24,556 nt of DNA from Bacteroidales bacterium UBA4318 (lineage in GTDB: Bacteria; Bacteroidota; Bacteroidia; Bacteroidales; UBA932), in NCBI GenBank assembly GCA_002393895.1, contig DGUE01000085.1, forward strand, positions 1 to 24,556. Direction: 5' to 3'. Numbering within the stretch: position 1 is the stretch's first letter; every line of letters begins with the position of its first letter. The notes under the pieces were generated by a model. That model saw nothing but the letters and a program-made list of their open reading frames with translations. It had not been told where the DNA came from and made no database searches. This document shows, one piece after another, positions 7,065 to 16,205 of the stretch. The translations under genes and the position numbers were made by a program.

Positions 7065-8258
7065 ATGTTCGAAACCAAGCAGCATTCATCCGAAAAAGCG
7101 GTCTTTGTGGGAATCATCCGTCAAACAGACGATGAATCCAAAATAATGGAGTACCTCGACGAATTGGAATTCCTTGCCGAAACCGCAGGTGCCATTGGCG
7201 ACAGAAAATTTGTACAAAGGGTAGATAAACCGGAAAAGGCAACATATATAAGGAGCGGAAAACTTGCTGAAATACAGCAGTATTGTGAAGAAAATGATAT
7301 TTGCTACTGCATTTTCGATGACGAACTGACCGGTATGCAGCAGCGCAACATCGAGAAGGTTATAAAATCTGCCAAAGTAATAGACCGCACAAGTCTCATC
7401 CTTGAGATTTTCACACAACGGGCCCAGACTGCCTATGCAAAAACCCAGGTAGAAATTGCCCGCCTGAACTATATGCTCCCCCGCCTTGCGGGTATGTGGA
7501 CCCACCTTGAAAGGCAGCGCGGCGGCGTGGGAACCCGAGGCGGTATGGGTGAAACCCAGATAGAAGTAGACCGCCGTATCGTAAAACAGCGTATAAGCCG
7601 CCTTAAAGAAGAATTAAGCAAGATAGACAGGCAGATGGCCACCCAACGCGGGAATCGCGGCCAGTTGGTCCGTCTGGCCCTTGTAGGCTATACCAACGTG
7701 GGTAAGAGTACTCTAATGAACCTTCTTGCCAAATCTGATGTCTTTGCAGAGAATAAACTGTTCGCCACCCTGGACACTACCGTCCGGAAGGTAGTCATAG
7801 AAAACGTCCCCTTCCTGCTCAGCGACACGGTAGGATTCATACGCAAACTCCCCACCCAACTCATCGAAGCATTCAAGAGCACCCTCGATGAGGTCCGGGA
7901 AGCAGATATTCTAGTGCACGTGGTAGATATTTCCCACCCCGATTTCGAAGAGCAGATGCAGGTTGTGGAGAGAACTCTGCAGGAAATAGGTGCCGGCAAC
8001 AAGCCAGTTTACGTGGTATTCAACAAGATAGATGCATATCATTACGAAGAATACGATGAATTTTCCCTGGAACCCAGAACAAAACTGAATTACACTCTGG
8101 ATGAGTTGAAAAACAGCTGGATAGCCCAGGAAAAGACCCCCTGCATCTTCATTTCCGCCATCAACAAGACGGGGTTGGAAAAACTCCGCCACGACATCTA
8201 TAAGATGGTGGCGGAGATTCATGCGGGGCGCTACCCCTTCAATAACTTCCTCTGGTAA
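7065..8258 (+). CDS. hflX: GTPase HflX (ribosome-splitting/rescue factor)
   Basis: Translation-factor GTPase that binds the 50S subunit and splits stalled or heat-damaged ribosomes. Length 397 residues, within family range. The N-terminal HflX domain (about 10-110) includes KATYIRSGKLAEI. The glycine-rich linker ERQRGGVGTRGGMGETQIE (149-167) is a HflX signature. The G domain starts near 203 with G1 GYTNVGKS (208-215), TLDTTVR (235-241), G3 DTVGF (254-258), G4 NKID (320-323) and G5 FISAINKTG. It follows the tonB terminator directly, and I see no clear promoter of its own, so it may rely on readthrough or on a weak start within the terminator region. Its stop abuts the sdhB stop on the other strand with no spacer. 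Confidence 0.95.
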   Translation: MFETKQHSSEKAVFVGIIRQTDDESKIMEYLDELEFLAETAGAIGDRKFVQRVDKPEKATYIRSGKLAEIQQYCEENDICYCIFDDELTGMQQRNIEKVIKSAKVIDRTSLILEIFTQRAQTAYAKTQVEIARLNYMLPRLAGMWTHLERQRGGVGTRGGMGETQIEVDRRIVKQRISRLKEELSKIDRQMATQRGNRGQLVRLALVGYTNVGKSTLMNLLAKSDVFAENKLFATLDTTVRKVVIENVPFLLSDTVGFIRKLPTQLIEAFKSTLDEVREADILVHVVDISHPDFEEQMQVVERTLQEIGAGNKPVYVVFNKIDAYHYEEYDEFSLEPRTKLNYTLDELKNSWIAQEKTPCIFISAINKTGLEKLRHDIYKMVAEIHAGRYPFNNFLW

Positions 8259-9002
8259 TTACTCAGAGAATTTTGCCTTCAGATACTCGCGGTTAAGGCG
8301 TGCGATGTGCGACACGGAAATACCTTTAGGACACTCCAGTTCGCAGGCACGGGTATTGGTGCAGTTACCAAACCCGAGTTCATCCATCTTCTTAACCATT
8401 GCACGGGCGCGCTTGGCAGCCTCAACCTTACCCTGAGGAAGGAGTGCAAGCGAACTCACACGGGCAGCCACAAAGAGCATTGCAGACCCATTCTTGCAGG
8501 TTGCAACACAGGCGCCGCAGCCAATGCAGGCAGCTGCATCCATGCTTTCCTCGGCGGTATCGTGGCCGATAAGGATATTGTTAGCATCCTGGGCGGAGCC
8601 GGTGCGCACAGAAATGAATCCTCCAGCCTGGAGAATCTTATCGTATGCCCTGCGGTCTACTACAAGGTCCTTGATTACAGGGAATGCTGAACTGCGCCAG
8701 GGCTCGACGGTAATGGTTGCACCATCCTTGAAATGGCGCATAAAGAGCTGGCAGGTAGTCACATGGTCGTCCGGACCATGCGCACGCCCGTCAATATACA
8801 GGGAGCATGCTCCGCAGATACCTTCACGGCAGTCATGGTCGAAAGAAACCGGATCAATTCCCTCACGGATCAACTTCTCGTTGAGAATGTCGAGCATTTC
8901 CAGGAAGGAAGCATCGGACTCTATATCATCAATATGATAAGTCTCAAAATGTCCTTTCGCCTTGGCGTTACGCTGACGCCATATCTTAACATTGAAATTC
9001 AT
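8259..9002 (-). CDS. sdhB: Succinate dehydrogenase/fumarate reductase iron-sulfur subunit
   Basis: Carries electrons between the flavoprotein and the membrane quinone site. Length 247 residues. The [2Fe-2S] ligands are C58, C63, C66 and C84 (CREGICGAC plus one distal Cys). The ferredoxin-like half has C159, C162, C165, C169 ([11 protein letters not shown]) and C214, C220, C224 ([14 protein letters not shown]), the set for one [4Fe-4S] and one [3Fe-4S] cluster. The overall pattern is the Bacteroides/Wolinella type, which in anaerobes usually works as fumarate reductase. It follows sdhA by eight bases. The stop lies directly against that of hflX. frdB is an equally fair name; direction of catalysis cannot be told from sequence. 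Confidence 0.95.
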   Translation of the reverse strand: MNFNVKIWRQRNAKAKGHFETYHIDDIESDASFLEMLDILNEKLIREGIDPVSFDHDCREGICGACSLYIDGRAHGPDDHVTTCQLFMRHFKDGATITVEPWRSSAFPVIKDLVVDRRAYDKILQAGGFISVRTGSAQDANNILIGHDTAEESMDAAACIGCGACVATCKNGSAMLFVAARVSSLALLPQGKVEAAKRARAMVKKMDELGFGNCTNTRACELECPKGISVSHIARLNREYLKAKFSE

Positions 9003-9010
9003 ACTCGTGC

Positions 9011-10957
9011 TTAGTCTTTGTAGTTTCTTGTCTTAACCTCTATAAACTCATACTTGAGTTCCTCCTTATGGAGTTCAGGCTCCTTACCCTCTCCCTTGTA
9101 TTCCCATGCGGCAACATACATGAAGTTCTTGTCATCACGCTTTGCCTCGCCTTCCTCGGTCTGGCTCTCCACACGGAAATGTCCGCCGCAGGACTCCCTG
9201 CGGTTCAGGGCATCATAAGCCATCAGTTCGCCTATATCGAAGAAATCCTCCAGACGGAGAGCCTTCTCAAGCTCCTGATTAAACTCGAACTGGGTGCCGG
9301 GAACCTTGACTTCCTTATAGAAACGCTCGCGCAGTTCCTTGATCTTGGCGATAGCCGTCTTCAGACCCTCCTCATCACGCGCCATGCCCACATACTCCCA
9401 CATAATGTGGCCGAGTTCCTTGTGGATAGAATCCACGGTCTCGGTGCCGTTGATGGCAAAAAGCTTGTCTATACGGGCCTGCACAGCCTTCTCGGCCGCA
9501 GCAAACTCAGGAGCGTTAATATCGGTCTTAGGCTCTGAGAACTTGTGTGAGAGATAATCACCGATAGTGATAGGAATCACGAAGTAACCATCGGCAAGAC
9601 CCTGCATAAGGGCAGATGCACCAAGGCGGTTTCCGCCATGGTCGGAGAAGTTGGCTTCACCGATAGCATAAAGGCCGGGGATAGTAGTCTGCAGATCATA
9701 ATCCACCCAGATACCTCCCATAGTATAGTGGATGGCGGGATAAATCATCATAGGCTCCTCCCAGGGAGATGAAGCGGTAATCTTCTCATACATCTCGAAG
9801 AGGTTGCCATAGCGCTCTGCAACCTTCTGGTGGCCGAGACGGCGGATAGCATCGGAGAAGTCCAGGAATACTGCCTTACCGGTCTCATTCACACCGAAGC
9901 CGGCATCGCAGCGCTCCTTTGCGGCACGGGATGCAACATCGCGGGGAACAAGGTTTCCGAAGGCGGGATAGCGGCGCTCGAGATAGTAATCGCGGTCCTC
10001 CTCAGGAATCTGGGAAGCCTTTATTTCGTGCTTGCGGAGTTTCTCCACATCTTCCAGCTTCTTGGGAACCCAGATGCGTCCGTCGTTACGCAGACTCTCA
10101 CTCATGAGGGTGAGCTTGCACTGCTGGTCCCCATGGACAGGAATACAGGTAGGATGTATCTGCGCGAAGCAAGGATTGGCAAAGAAGGCTCCCTTGCGGT
10201 AGCACTGCATAGCGGCAGAACCGTTGCTGTTCATTGCGTTGGTAGAGAGGAAATAGGTGTTTCCATATCCACCGGTAGCAATCACTACTGCGTGGGCACC
10301 GAAGCGCTCCAGCTGCCCGGTAACAAGGTTACGGGCAATGATACCCTTGGCTTCGCCGTTAATAATCACAAGATCAAGCATCTCGTGACGGGGATAACTC
10401 TTCACGGTGCCTGCTGCAATCTCCTTATTCAGAGATGCATACGCTCCAAGCAGAAGCTGCTGGCCGGTTTGACCGCGGGCGTAGAAAGTACGGCTGACCT
10501 GCACTCCACCGAAGGAACGGTTGGCAAGATATCCGCCGTATTCACGGGCGAAAGGAATCCCCTGCGCGACGCACTGGTCGATGATGGCAGCGCTTACCTC
10601 GGCAAGACGGTACACATTCGCCTCACGGGCACGGTAGTCACCTCCCTTGATGGTATCATAGAAAAGCCTGTAGATGGAATCGTTGTCGTTCTGGTAGTTC
10701 TTTGCAGCATTGATACCACCCTGAGCTGCAATAGAGTGAGCCCTGCGGGGAGAATCGCTGATGCAGAAAACCTTGACGTTATAGCCGAGTTCACCGAGGC
10801 TGGCAGCTGCAGAAGCACCGCCGAGACCGGTTCCAACCACTATAATCTCGAGTTTTCTTTTGTTGTTGGGGCTGACCAGATGAATTTCTGATTTGCGCTT
10901 GGTCCATTTTTCCGCCAGCGGTCCATCAGGAATCTTAGAGATAAGTTTATCTGCCAT
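9011..10957 (-). CDS. sdhA: Succinate dehydrogenase/fumarate reductase flavoprotein subunit
   Basis: Catalytic subunit interconverting succinate and fumarate, at the cytoplasmic face of the inner membrane. 648 residues, the normal length for the Bacteroides type. The FAD-binding GTGLGG motif is at 42-47. [15 protein letters not shown] begins at residue 74, which is the expected covalent-FAD histidine. Other family blocks are [56 protein letters not shown], and [17 protein letters not shown]. The C-terminal part (about 500-648) is the helical capping region. The ATG at 10957 is the natural family start. In most Bacteroidetes a cytochrome b gene, sdhC, precedes it; here ruvB ends 60 bases upstream and there is no room for sdhC. 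frdA is an equally fair name. Confidence 0.96.
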   Translation of the reverse strand: MADKLISKIPDGPLAEKWTKRKSEIHLVSPNNKRKLEIIVVGTGLGGASAAASLGELGYNVKVFCISDSPRRAHSIAAQGGINAAKNYQNDNDSIYRLFYDTIKGGDYRAREANVYRLAEVSAAIIDQCVAQGIPFAREYGGYLANRSFGGVQVSRTFYARGQTGQQLLLGAYASLNKEIAAGTVKSYPRHEMLDLVIINGEAKGIIARNLVTGQLERFGAHAVVIATGGYGNTYFLSTNAMNSNGSAAMQCYRKGAFFANPCFAQIHPTCIPVHGDQQCKLTLMSESLRNDGRIWVPKKLEDVEKLRKHEIKASQIPEEDRDYYLERRYPAFGNLVPRDVASRAAKERCDAGFGVNETGKAVFLDFSDAIRRLGHQKVAERYGNLFEMYEKITASSPWEEPMMIYPAIHYTMGGIWVDYDLQTTIPGLYAIGEANFSDHGGNRLGASALMQGLADGYFVIPITIGDYLSHKFSEPKTDINAPEFAAAEKAVQARIDKLFAINGTETVDSIHKELGHIMWEYVGMARDEEGLKTAIAKIKELRERFYKEVKVPGTQFEFNQELEKALRLEDFFDIGELMAYDALNRRESCGGHFRVESQTEEGEAKRDDKNFMYVAAWEYKGEGKEPELHKEELKYEFIEVKTRNYKD

Positions 10958-10984
10958 TTTATATTAATATTATTAAATAGTCTG

Positions 10985-11015
10985 CAATATTACTCATTTT
11001 TCGCGAGAAGGACAA
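10985..11015 (-). promoter_or_regulatory. Candidate sdhAB promoter (TTG-N20-TAATATTG)
   Basis: On the minus strand TTG (11015-11013) is followed after 20 bases by TAATATTG (10992-10985), one mismatch from TAnnTTTG. The TTG overlaps the end of ruvB. A start near 10978 would give a leader of about 20 bases. It would let sdhAB be expressed independently of ruvB. Confidence 0.45.
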
Positions 11016-11017
11016 GG

Positions 11018-12037
11018 CTAAAACAGGGTATTCTCATCGCCGGAGGCCTTAATCACACCTAAATGCTTATACGCAAGGTCGGTCGCTATCCGCCCGCGCT
11101 GCGTGCGCAGGATAAATCCTTCCTTGATGAGGAAGGGCTCGTAAACCTCCTCATAAGTACCCTGATCCTCACTGATGGCGGTAGAGAGGGTATTAGCCCC
11201 GACGGGCCCGCCCTTGAACTTCTCTATTATGGTGCGAAGTATCTTATTATCGATAGAATCCAGCCCGAGGGTATCTATATGAAGCTTATCGAGGGCATAC
11301 TTGGCAATCTTCAGGTCTATCCTGCCATCCCCCTCCACCTGGGCGAAATCCCTGACCCTCCTGAGGAGGGAATTGCAGATTCGGGGTGTGCCGCGGCTGC
11401 GCATGGCAATCTCCTTGGCGGCAGATTCATCTATTTCCACCTTCAGGATCGACGCGCTGCGCTTCACTATCTTCACCAGGTCGGAAGTGTCGTAATACTC
11501 CATCGGGCAGGTGATTCCGAAGCGGGCACGCAGCGGAGCTGTCAGCAGACCGCTGCGGGTAGTAGCCCCGACCAGGGTGAAAGGATTCAGGGATATCCGC
11601 ACGGAACGGGCTCCCGGCCCCTTGTCTATCATTATATCTATCACGAAATCCTCCATTGCGGAGTAGAGATACTCCTCCACCTCAGGAGAAAGGCGATGGA
11701 TTTCATCTATGAAGAGGACATCCCCCGGCTCCAGGGAAGTAAGCAGGCCGGCGAGATCCCCGGGACGGTCGAGCACCGGACCGGAGGTAATCTTCATATT
11801 CACCCCCATCTCATTGGCTATGATGTGTGCCAGGGTAGTCTTTCCCAGACCGGGAGGACCATGGAAAAGGGTATGGTCCAAGGTCTCCCCGCGGAGTTTT
11901 GCAGCCTTGATATAAACCCGGAGATTGGAGACTATTTCTCCCTGTCCAGTAAAATCTTCCAGCTCCCGGGGGCGGATAATTCCGTCCAATTCCTTATCTT
12001 TGCCTTCGTTTGTATCGTGGGGGTTGAAATCCGACAT
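11018..12037 (-). CDS. ruvB: Holliday junction branch-migration helicase RuvB
   Basis: AAA+ hexameric motor that, with RuvA, drives Holliday junction migration. 339 residues, normal length. [16 protein letters not shown] is the family N-terminal block. The Walker A GPPGLGKT is at 60-67, Walker B DEIH at 111-114, sensor 1 GATTRSGLL at 157-165, and PLRARFG near 168-174 carries the arginine-finger region. [19 protein letters not shown] is sensor 2. The winged-helix C-terminal domain ends with [17 protein letters not shown]. The start ATG at 12037 borders the 247-base A+T-rich region. ruvA is about 7 kb away on the opposite strand, so the two are not an operon here, which is common in Bacteroidetes. 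Confidence 0.97.
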   Translation of the reverse strand: MSDFNPHDTNEGKDKELDGIIRPRELEDFTGQGEIVSNLRVYIKAAKLRGETLDHTLFHGPPGLGKTTLAHIIANEMGVNMKITSGPVLDRPGDLAGLLTSLEPGDVLFIDEIHRLSPEVEEYLYSAMEDFVIDIMIDKGPGARSVRISLNPFTLVGATTRSGLLTAPLRARFGITCPMEYYDTSDLVKIVKRSASILKVEIDESAAKEIAMRSRGTPRICNSLLRRVRDFAQVEGDGRIDLKIAKYALDKLHIDTLGLDSIDNKILRTIIEKFKGGPVGANTLSTAISEDQGTYEEVYEPFLIKEGFILRTQRGRIATDLAYKHLGVIKASGDENTLF

Positions 12038-12062
12038 CTGTCCCGTTTTTAAATTCCAAATA

Positions 12063-12070
12063 CAAATATA
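12063..12070 (-). promoter_or_regulatory. ruvB promoter -7 box (TATATTTG)
   Basis: The minus strand reads TATATTTG, a full match to TAnnTTTG, with an expected start near 12056 and a leader of about 19 bases. No TTG is visible at the -33 position, but the sequence is very A+T-rich, so chance matches are more likely here. Confidence 0.45.
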
Positions 12071-12223
12071 GTTCTTTTTATTTGTAAATCTATTATTGTT
12101 TATTAGCTTGTTAAAAGTGTTGATAACTCTATAACGTATTAATTTTAAAGTGATTACAAAATATTAGATTGTTGAAAACCTTTTTAAGGAACTATCGAGA
12201 AGATGTTAATAAATAGGCAGCTA

Positions 12224-12262
12224 AAGTTGTTAATAAGTTATTAACAGGGTTATCAACAACTT
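12224..12262. repeat. Nested inverted repeats upstream of mfd
   Basis: AAGTTGTTAATAA (12224-12236) pairs with TTATCAACAACTT (12250-12262) with one mismatch in 13. Inside it GTTAATAA (12229-12236) and TTATTAAC (12238-12245) form a perfect palindrome about one central base. The two alternative structures share the left arm, so only one could form at a time. Confidence 0.75.
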
Positions 12263-12284
12263 ATCAATAGGATTATCGGAGTTT

Positions 12285-15200
12285 ATGTTAAAAACCCGAA
12301 TAGATAAAGAAAATACAGTTTACTGCAGCGGACTCTTCCTGTCTGCGAGGTGGTTCGTGCTCAGCGACGCTGCCCCCGATGGAGTGAACCTTATTATATT
12401 GCCCGACAAGGAATCCGCCGAGTACTGCACATCCGACCTTTATCAGCTCACCCAGGGAGATAAGGTTTTTCTCCTTCCTCCGGACGGAAAGGGAATAGAG
12501 CGAAGCAATTATAAATCATCCATCAGCGTGCAGCGCACGGCTGCCATCAGTGCCATACTGAAGAATAAAGGGGAACAGGTGTTTATAGTCTGCTGCGCAG
12601 ATGCTCTCGGGCAAAAGATTCCTTCCGCTCAAAAAGAAGGCAGCAACATCCTCACTATCTCCAAGGGTCAGGAAATAGGATTCGATGCCATAATATCAGT
12701 CCTTGGCGGGCAAGGCTTCGAACGTACGGATTTTGTTTCCGCCCCCGGGCAGTATGCAATCAGGGGATCCCTGATAGACATATTCTCTTTTTCTGACAAC
12801 GAACCCTACCGTATCTCATTCTGGGGAAATGAGGTGGAATCCATAAGCGTATTCGACTGTAACACCCAGATATCCAAAGGAGAGAGGGACAGTGTGGATA
12901 TAATAGGCAGCATACTCTCGGATACTGCCGAACAGGGAAACTCCCTCCTGGATATAATTCCTTCCGGCAGCACCCTCTGGCTGGATTCGTCAGATGTATA
13001 TAAAGACAGGGACTTTTTCCCCAAGACCGAGTCTTTCCGCAGGGTTTTCCTTCAGGTTCCGGTAGGCGAGAAAAAGGCTGACGCCGAAAAGTTCCACATA
13101 AGTCCGCAGCCCAGGTTCAATAAGAACTTCGACCTTTTGGAAGAGGATATACGCCGTAAGATTGAAGCGGGGTACAAGGTGCTGATCTACGCAGAAAAGG
13201 CATCCCAGATAAACAGGATAAGTACTATAATCAGCAGCGAAGGAGGGATACTTCCCGGATTTGTGGAAGGAAAGAATATCCACGAGGGATTTGTGGATGA
13301 AGATTCCAGGACAGCGCATTATTCCGACCACGAGATATTCGACCGCTTCCACCGTGTGGCTATCAGGCGCACGGTAGAAAAGAGCGAGCAGCTCACAATC
13401 AACGACCTGAATTCCTTCAACATAGGCGATTATGTAGTGCACATAGACTACGGAATCGGAGTATTCGGCGGCCTGGTGCGCATGTACGACGACAAGGGTA
13501 GGGTGAAAGAGGTGGTAAAGATAAATTACAAGGATGGAGACGTGGTGTTCGTATCCGTCCATGCCCTGAATAAACTATCCCTCTTCCGTTCGGCCGAAGG
13601 CGAGCAGCCGCGAATCAACAAACTCGGATCCAAGACCTGGTCTACCCTTAAGGCCAATGCCAAGCGTAAGGTAAAAGATATAGCGAAGGACCTCATCCAG
13701 CTCTACGCCAAGCGCCGGGCCACGAAGGGATTCGCATTCTCGGCAGATACCTACCTACAGGATGAGTTGGAATCATCCTTCATATTCGAAGATACTCCCG
13801 ACCAGGAAGCCGCCACCATTGCGGTAAAAAGGGATATGGAGGATAGCTGTCCGATGGACCGCCTGGTGTGCGGTGATGTAGGTTTCGGCAAGACGGAAAT
13901 AGCCATCCGCGCCGCATTCAAGGCCGTTACCGACGGAAAACAGGTGGCGGTGCTGGTGCCCACTACAATCCTTGCCCTCCAGCACTTCAATACCTTCACC
14001 TCCCGCCTTGCGAACTTTCCATGCACGGTTGATTACGTGAGCCGCCTGCGCAGCGCAAAGCAGATTTCCGACATAAAAGACAGGGTTTCCAAGGGCCAGG
14101 TAGACATTATCATCGGCACCCACAAGATTCTGGGCGGCGGCTTCGAATTCAAGGATCTGGGGCTCCTTATAATAGATGAGGAACAGAAATTCGGAGTGGC
14201 GGCCAAGGAGCGCCTGAGGCAGATAAAGGCATCGGTAGATACACTCACTCTCACAGCTACCCCCATTCCCCGCACCCTCCAATTCTCACTGCTGGGCGCC
14301 AGGGACCTCAGCATCATAAACACTCCTCCCCCCAACCGTATCCCGGTGCAGACCGAAATAATCCTTTTCGACGAAAACGAGGTAAAGGGCATAATAAACT
14401 ACGAACTCAACCGGGGCGGTCAGGTATTCTTCCTTCACAATAAGGTGGAGGAATTACCACACATAGAGATTATCCTCAAGCGGCTGGTGCCGGATGCAAG
14501 GATTTGCACAGCCCACGGGCAGATGGAATCGCGCCAGCTGGAAGACAGGATGCTGGGATTCATCCGCGGAGACTACGATATACTTCTCTGCACTACCATC
14601 ATAGAAAATGGGCTGGACATCCCCAACGCCAATACCATCATCATAAACCAGGCGCAGAACATAGGGCTCAGCGACCTTCACCAGCTTCGTGGCAGGGTGG
14701 GCCGCTCGAACCGGAAAGCTTTCTGCTATCTCATAGTTCCGCCCCTGGCATCGGTCACCGAGGATGCCCGCAGGCGGCTCCGTGCAATAGAGGAATTCTC
14801 CGACCTGGGCAGTGGGTTCAATATCGCAATGCAGGACCTCGATATCCGCGGTGCAGGCAATCTGCTGGGCGCGGAACAGAGCGGATTCATGATGGATATG
14901 GGATATGAGACCTTCCAGAAGGTTATAAATGAAGCTATGGACGAACTTGGGATAGAGACTGGTGTGCGTGTAAATAAGAGTAGGGAGAAATTTATTTCAG
15001 ACTGCACAATTGAAACAGACCAGGAAGCCCTCATTCCCGATGAATACATAGATGTGCTGGCAGAAAAGATACGCATCTACAAGCAACTTGATTCCATGGA
15101 TTCAGAGAAGGATCTGGACCGTCTTTCCATGCATCTGACCGACCGTTTCGGCCGTATCCCGCAGCCGGTCGCCAACCTTTTCACTGTGGTCAAGATCCGC

Positions 15201-15443
15201 AACCTGGGAACAAGGCTGGGCTTCGAAAAGATCATAATCAAGAACGGGATGTGTATCTGCTGGTTCATTTCCCTGGAGCACTCCCCCTACTTCAAGTCCG
15301 ACGTGTTCGAAAAGATACTCGCAACCGTCTCTTCGGGCACAACCCCGTTCGTGCTGAAACAGACGGACCGGAAACTCAAACTTGTGGCCCATGGGTTGGA
15401 TGGCCTGCAGGGCGCGTGGGCCCTCTTGAATAAATTGGTATAA
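12285..15443 (+). CDS. mfd: Transcription-repair coupling factor Mfd
   Basis: Displaces RNA polymerase stalled at DNA damage and recruits UvrA for nucleotide-excision repair. 1052 residues, slightly short of the common 1100-1150. The UvrB-like N-terminal module spans about 1-340 (GQYAIRGSLIDIFSFS at 155-170). The CarD-like RNA-polymerase-interaction domain is at about 378-436 (NIGDYVVHIDYGIGVFGGL). The translocase has Walker A GDVGFGKT at 530-537, Walker B DEEQ at 631-634, TATPIPRT near 657, ENGLDIPNANTIII and GRVGRSNRKAFCYL. The C-terminal TRCF domain begins near 900. The ATG at 12285 is the only reasonable start in the frame. It is transcribed away from the A+T-rich region; promoter not identified. 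Confidence 0.97.
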   Translation: MLKTRIDKENTVYCSGLFLSARWFVLSDAAPDGVNLIILPDKESAEYCTSDLYQLTQGDKVFLLPPDGKGIERSNYKSSISVQRTAAISAILKNKGEQVFIVCCADALGQKIPSAQKEGSNILTISKGQEIGFDAIISVLGGQGFERTDFVSAPGQYAIRGSLIDIFSFSDNEPYRISFWGNEVESISVFDCNTQISKGERDSVDIIGSILSDTAEQGNSLLDIIPSGSTLWLDSSDVYKDRDFFPKTESFRRVFLQVPVGEKKADAEKFHISPQPRFNKNFDLLEEDIRRKIEAGYKVLIYAEKASQINRISTIISSEGGILPGFVEGKNIHEGFVDEDSRTAHYSDHEIFDRFHRVAIRRTVEKSEQLTINDLNSFNIGDYVVHIDYGIGVFGGLVRMYDDKGRVKEVVKINYKDGDVVFVSVHALNKLSLFRSAEGEQPRINKLGSKTWSTLKANAKRKVKDIAKDLIQLYAKRRATKGFAFSADTYLQDELESSFIFEDTPDQEAATIAVKRDMEDSCPMDRLVCGDVGFGKTEIAIRAAFKAVTDGKQVAVLVPTTILALQHFNTFTSRLANFPCTVDYVSRLRSAKQISDIKDRVSKGQVDIIIGTHKILGGGFEFKDLGLLIIDEEQKFGVAAKERLRQIKASVDTLTLTATPIPRTLQFSLLGARDLSIINTPPPNRIPVQTEIILFDENEVKGIINYELNRGGQVFFLHNKVEELPHIEIILKRLVPDARICTAHGQMESRQLEDRMLGFIRGDYDILLCTTIIENGLDIPNANTIIINQAQNIGLSDLHQLRGRVGRSNRKAFCYLIVPPLASVTEDARRRLRAIEEFSDLGSGFNIAMQDLDIRGAGNLLGAEQSGFMMDMGYETFQKVINEAMDELGIETGVRVNKSREKFISDCTIETDQEALIPDEYIDVLAEKIRIYKQLDSMDSEKDLDRLSMHLTDRFGRIPQPVANLFTVVKIRNLGTRLGFEKIIIKNGMCICWFISLEHSPYFKSDVFEKILATVSSGTTPFVLKQTDRKLKLVAHGLDGLQGAWALLNKLV

Positions 15444-15456
15444 TTTCGTATCTTTG
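15426..15456 (+). promoter_or_regulatory. coaX-cluster promoter (TTG-N20-TATCTTTG)
   Basis: TTG at 15426-15428, 20 bases, then TATCTTTG at 15449-15456: a full Bacteroidetes promoter. It begins inside the last codons of mfd. The start would fall near 15463, about 14 bases before the coaX GTG. It would serve coaX, the outer-membrane protein, the TPR gene and lptC. Confidence 0.7.
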
Positions 15457-15476
15457 TAGGCTTTATAAAAAAGGAA

Positions 15477-16205
15477 GTGGCTAATTTACTGATAGAGGTT
15501 GGAAACACGGCACTGAAAGCCGCCTGGGCGGAGGGAATGACCCTCGGCAAGACTTATCGTTTCCAGGGGGAGAAGGTAATGGATTTCATCCTTTCCATCA
15601 CCGAGAAGGAAAAGGCCGAAGTGATGGCCGTCGTATCTGCCAAACCCATCACAGCCGAAGAGGAAGCTACCCTGCGTGGGGAATGCAGGCATCTCATGAT
15701 CCTGGACAGCACCCACACAGATATACTCCAGCGCTACGACCTCCCCGATTATCTTTCCTACGACAGGGCGGCCTCGCTTCTTGCAGTGCGCTATCTTTTC
15801 AAGGGGAAACCCTGCATAGTTTTCGACTTTGGCACCACCCTCACCATAGATATTACCTCAGAAACCGGGCAGTACCGCGGCGGAAATGTATCCCCCGGCT
15901 TTCTCACCCGTTTCAAGGCCCTCAACCGCTATTCCAAGTCGCTGCCGCTGATGAATATCCCCGCCCGCATCCCCCACGAAGGCAACTCTCTGGAGAGTTC
16001 TATCGAATCGGGAGTGGTTTCGGGCATAATGTTTGAAATTGAAGGGTACATCCGCCGGCATCCGGGACATGTTGTGGTATTCACCGGCGGGGATGCCACT
16101 TATTTTGCCAAGCGCATGAAACAGTCATTGTTCATAGTGAGCAACCTTGTTCAGGTGGGCCTGGCACTTATTACGGACGATTATGTTGAAAAGAATATTC
16201 AGTAG
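15477..16205 (+). CDS. coaX: Type III pantothenate kinase
   Basis: Phosphorylates pantothenate, the first step of coenzyme A synthesis; cytoplasmic, ASKHA fold, dimer. 242 residues. Motifs are the N-terminal phosphate loop LLIEVGNTALKAAW, DYLSYDRAASLLAVRYLF (pantothenate site), VFDFGTTLTID (second phosphate motif), GGNVSPGFLTRFKALNRYSKSLPL, and VVFTGGDA. The usual aspartate of DxGNT is a glutamate here (E7). The start is GTG at 15477 after AAGGAA, one of the few Shine-Dalgarno-like stretches in the window; no ATG lies nearby. The 3' end overlaps the next gene by 23 bases. Heading an envelope-biogenesis cluster is a known Bacteroidetes arrangement. Confidence 0.9.
   Translation: MANLLIEVGNTALKAAWAEGMTLGKTYRFQGEKVMDFILSITEKEKAEVMAVVSAKPITAEEEATLRGECRHLMILDSTHTDILQRYDLPDYLSYDRAASLLAVRYLFKGKPCIVFDFGTTLTIDITSETGQYRGGNVSPGFLTRFKALNRYSKSLPLMNIPARIPHEGNSLESSIESGVVSGIMFEIEGYIRRHPGHVVVFTGGDATYFAKRMKQSLFIVSNLVQVGLALITDDYVEKNIQ

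Larger units (their letters stand above)
12038..12284. other. A+T-rich intergenic region with DnaA-box-like words; candidate replication origin
   Basis: The largest gene-free stretch of the window, between divergent ruvB and mfd. A hand count gives roughly one quarter G+C, against about half elsewhere. It holds six 9-mers of the form TTATYAAYA, close to the DnaA box TTATNCACA: TTATCAACA at 12250-12258 and, on the minus strand, 12118-12126; TTATTAACA at 12238-12246 and, on the minus strand, at 12228-12236 and 12204-12212; TTATCAATA at 12261-12269. None is an exact TTATCCACA. The left part (12060-12180) is the most A+T-rich and could serve as an unwinding element. No -7 box for mfd was found here. 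It may be only a regulatory region; the origin reading is inference. Confidence 0.45.

Noticed and set aside
7917..7922. CACGTG core inside hflX as a further parS site
   Set aside because: Flanks read GTGCACGTGGTA and do not form the parS palindrome.
9830..10891. 353-codon open frame on the plus strand opposite sdhA
   Set aside because: Fully inside sdhA, whose motifs are intact; no recognisable domain and no promoter.
3306..12037. Separation of ruvA and ruvB as a sign of rearrangement
   Set aside because: ruvA and ruvB are commonly unlinked in Bacteroidetes, so this is not unusual.
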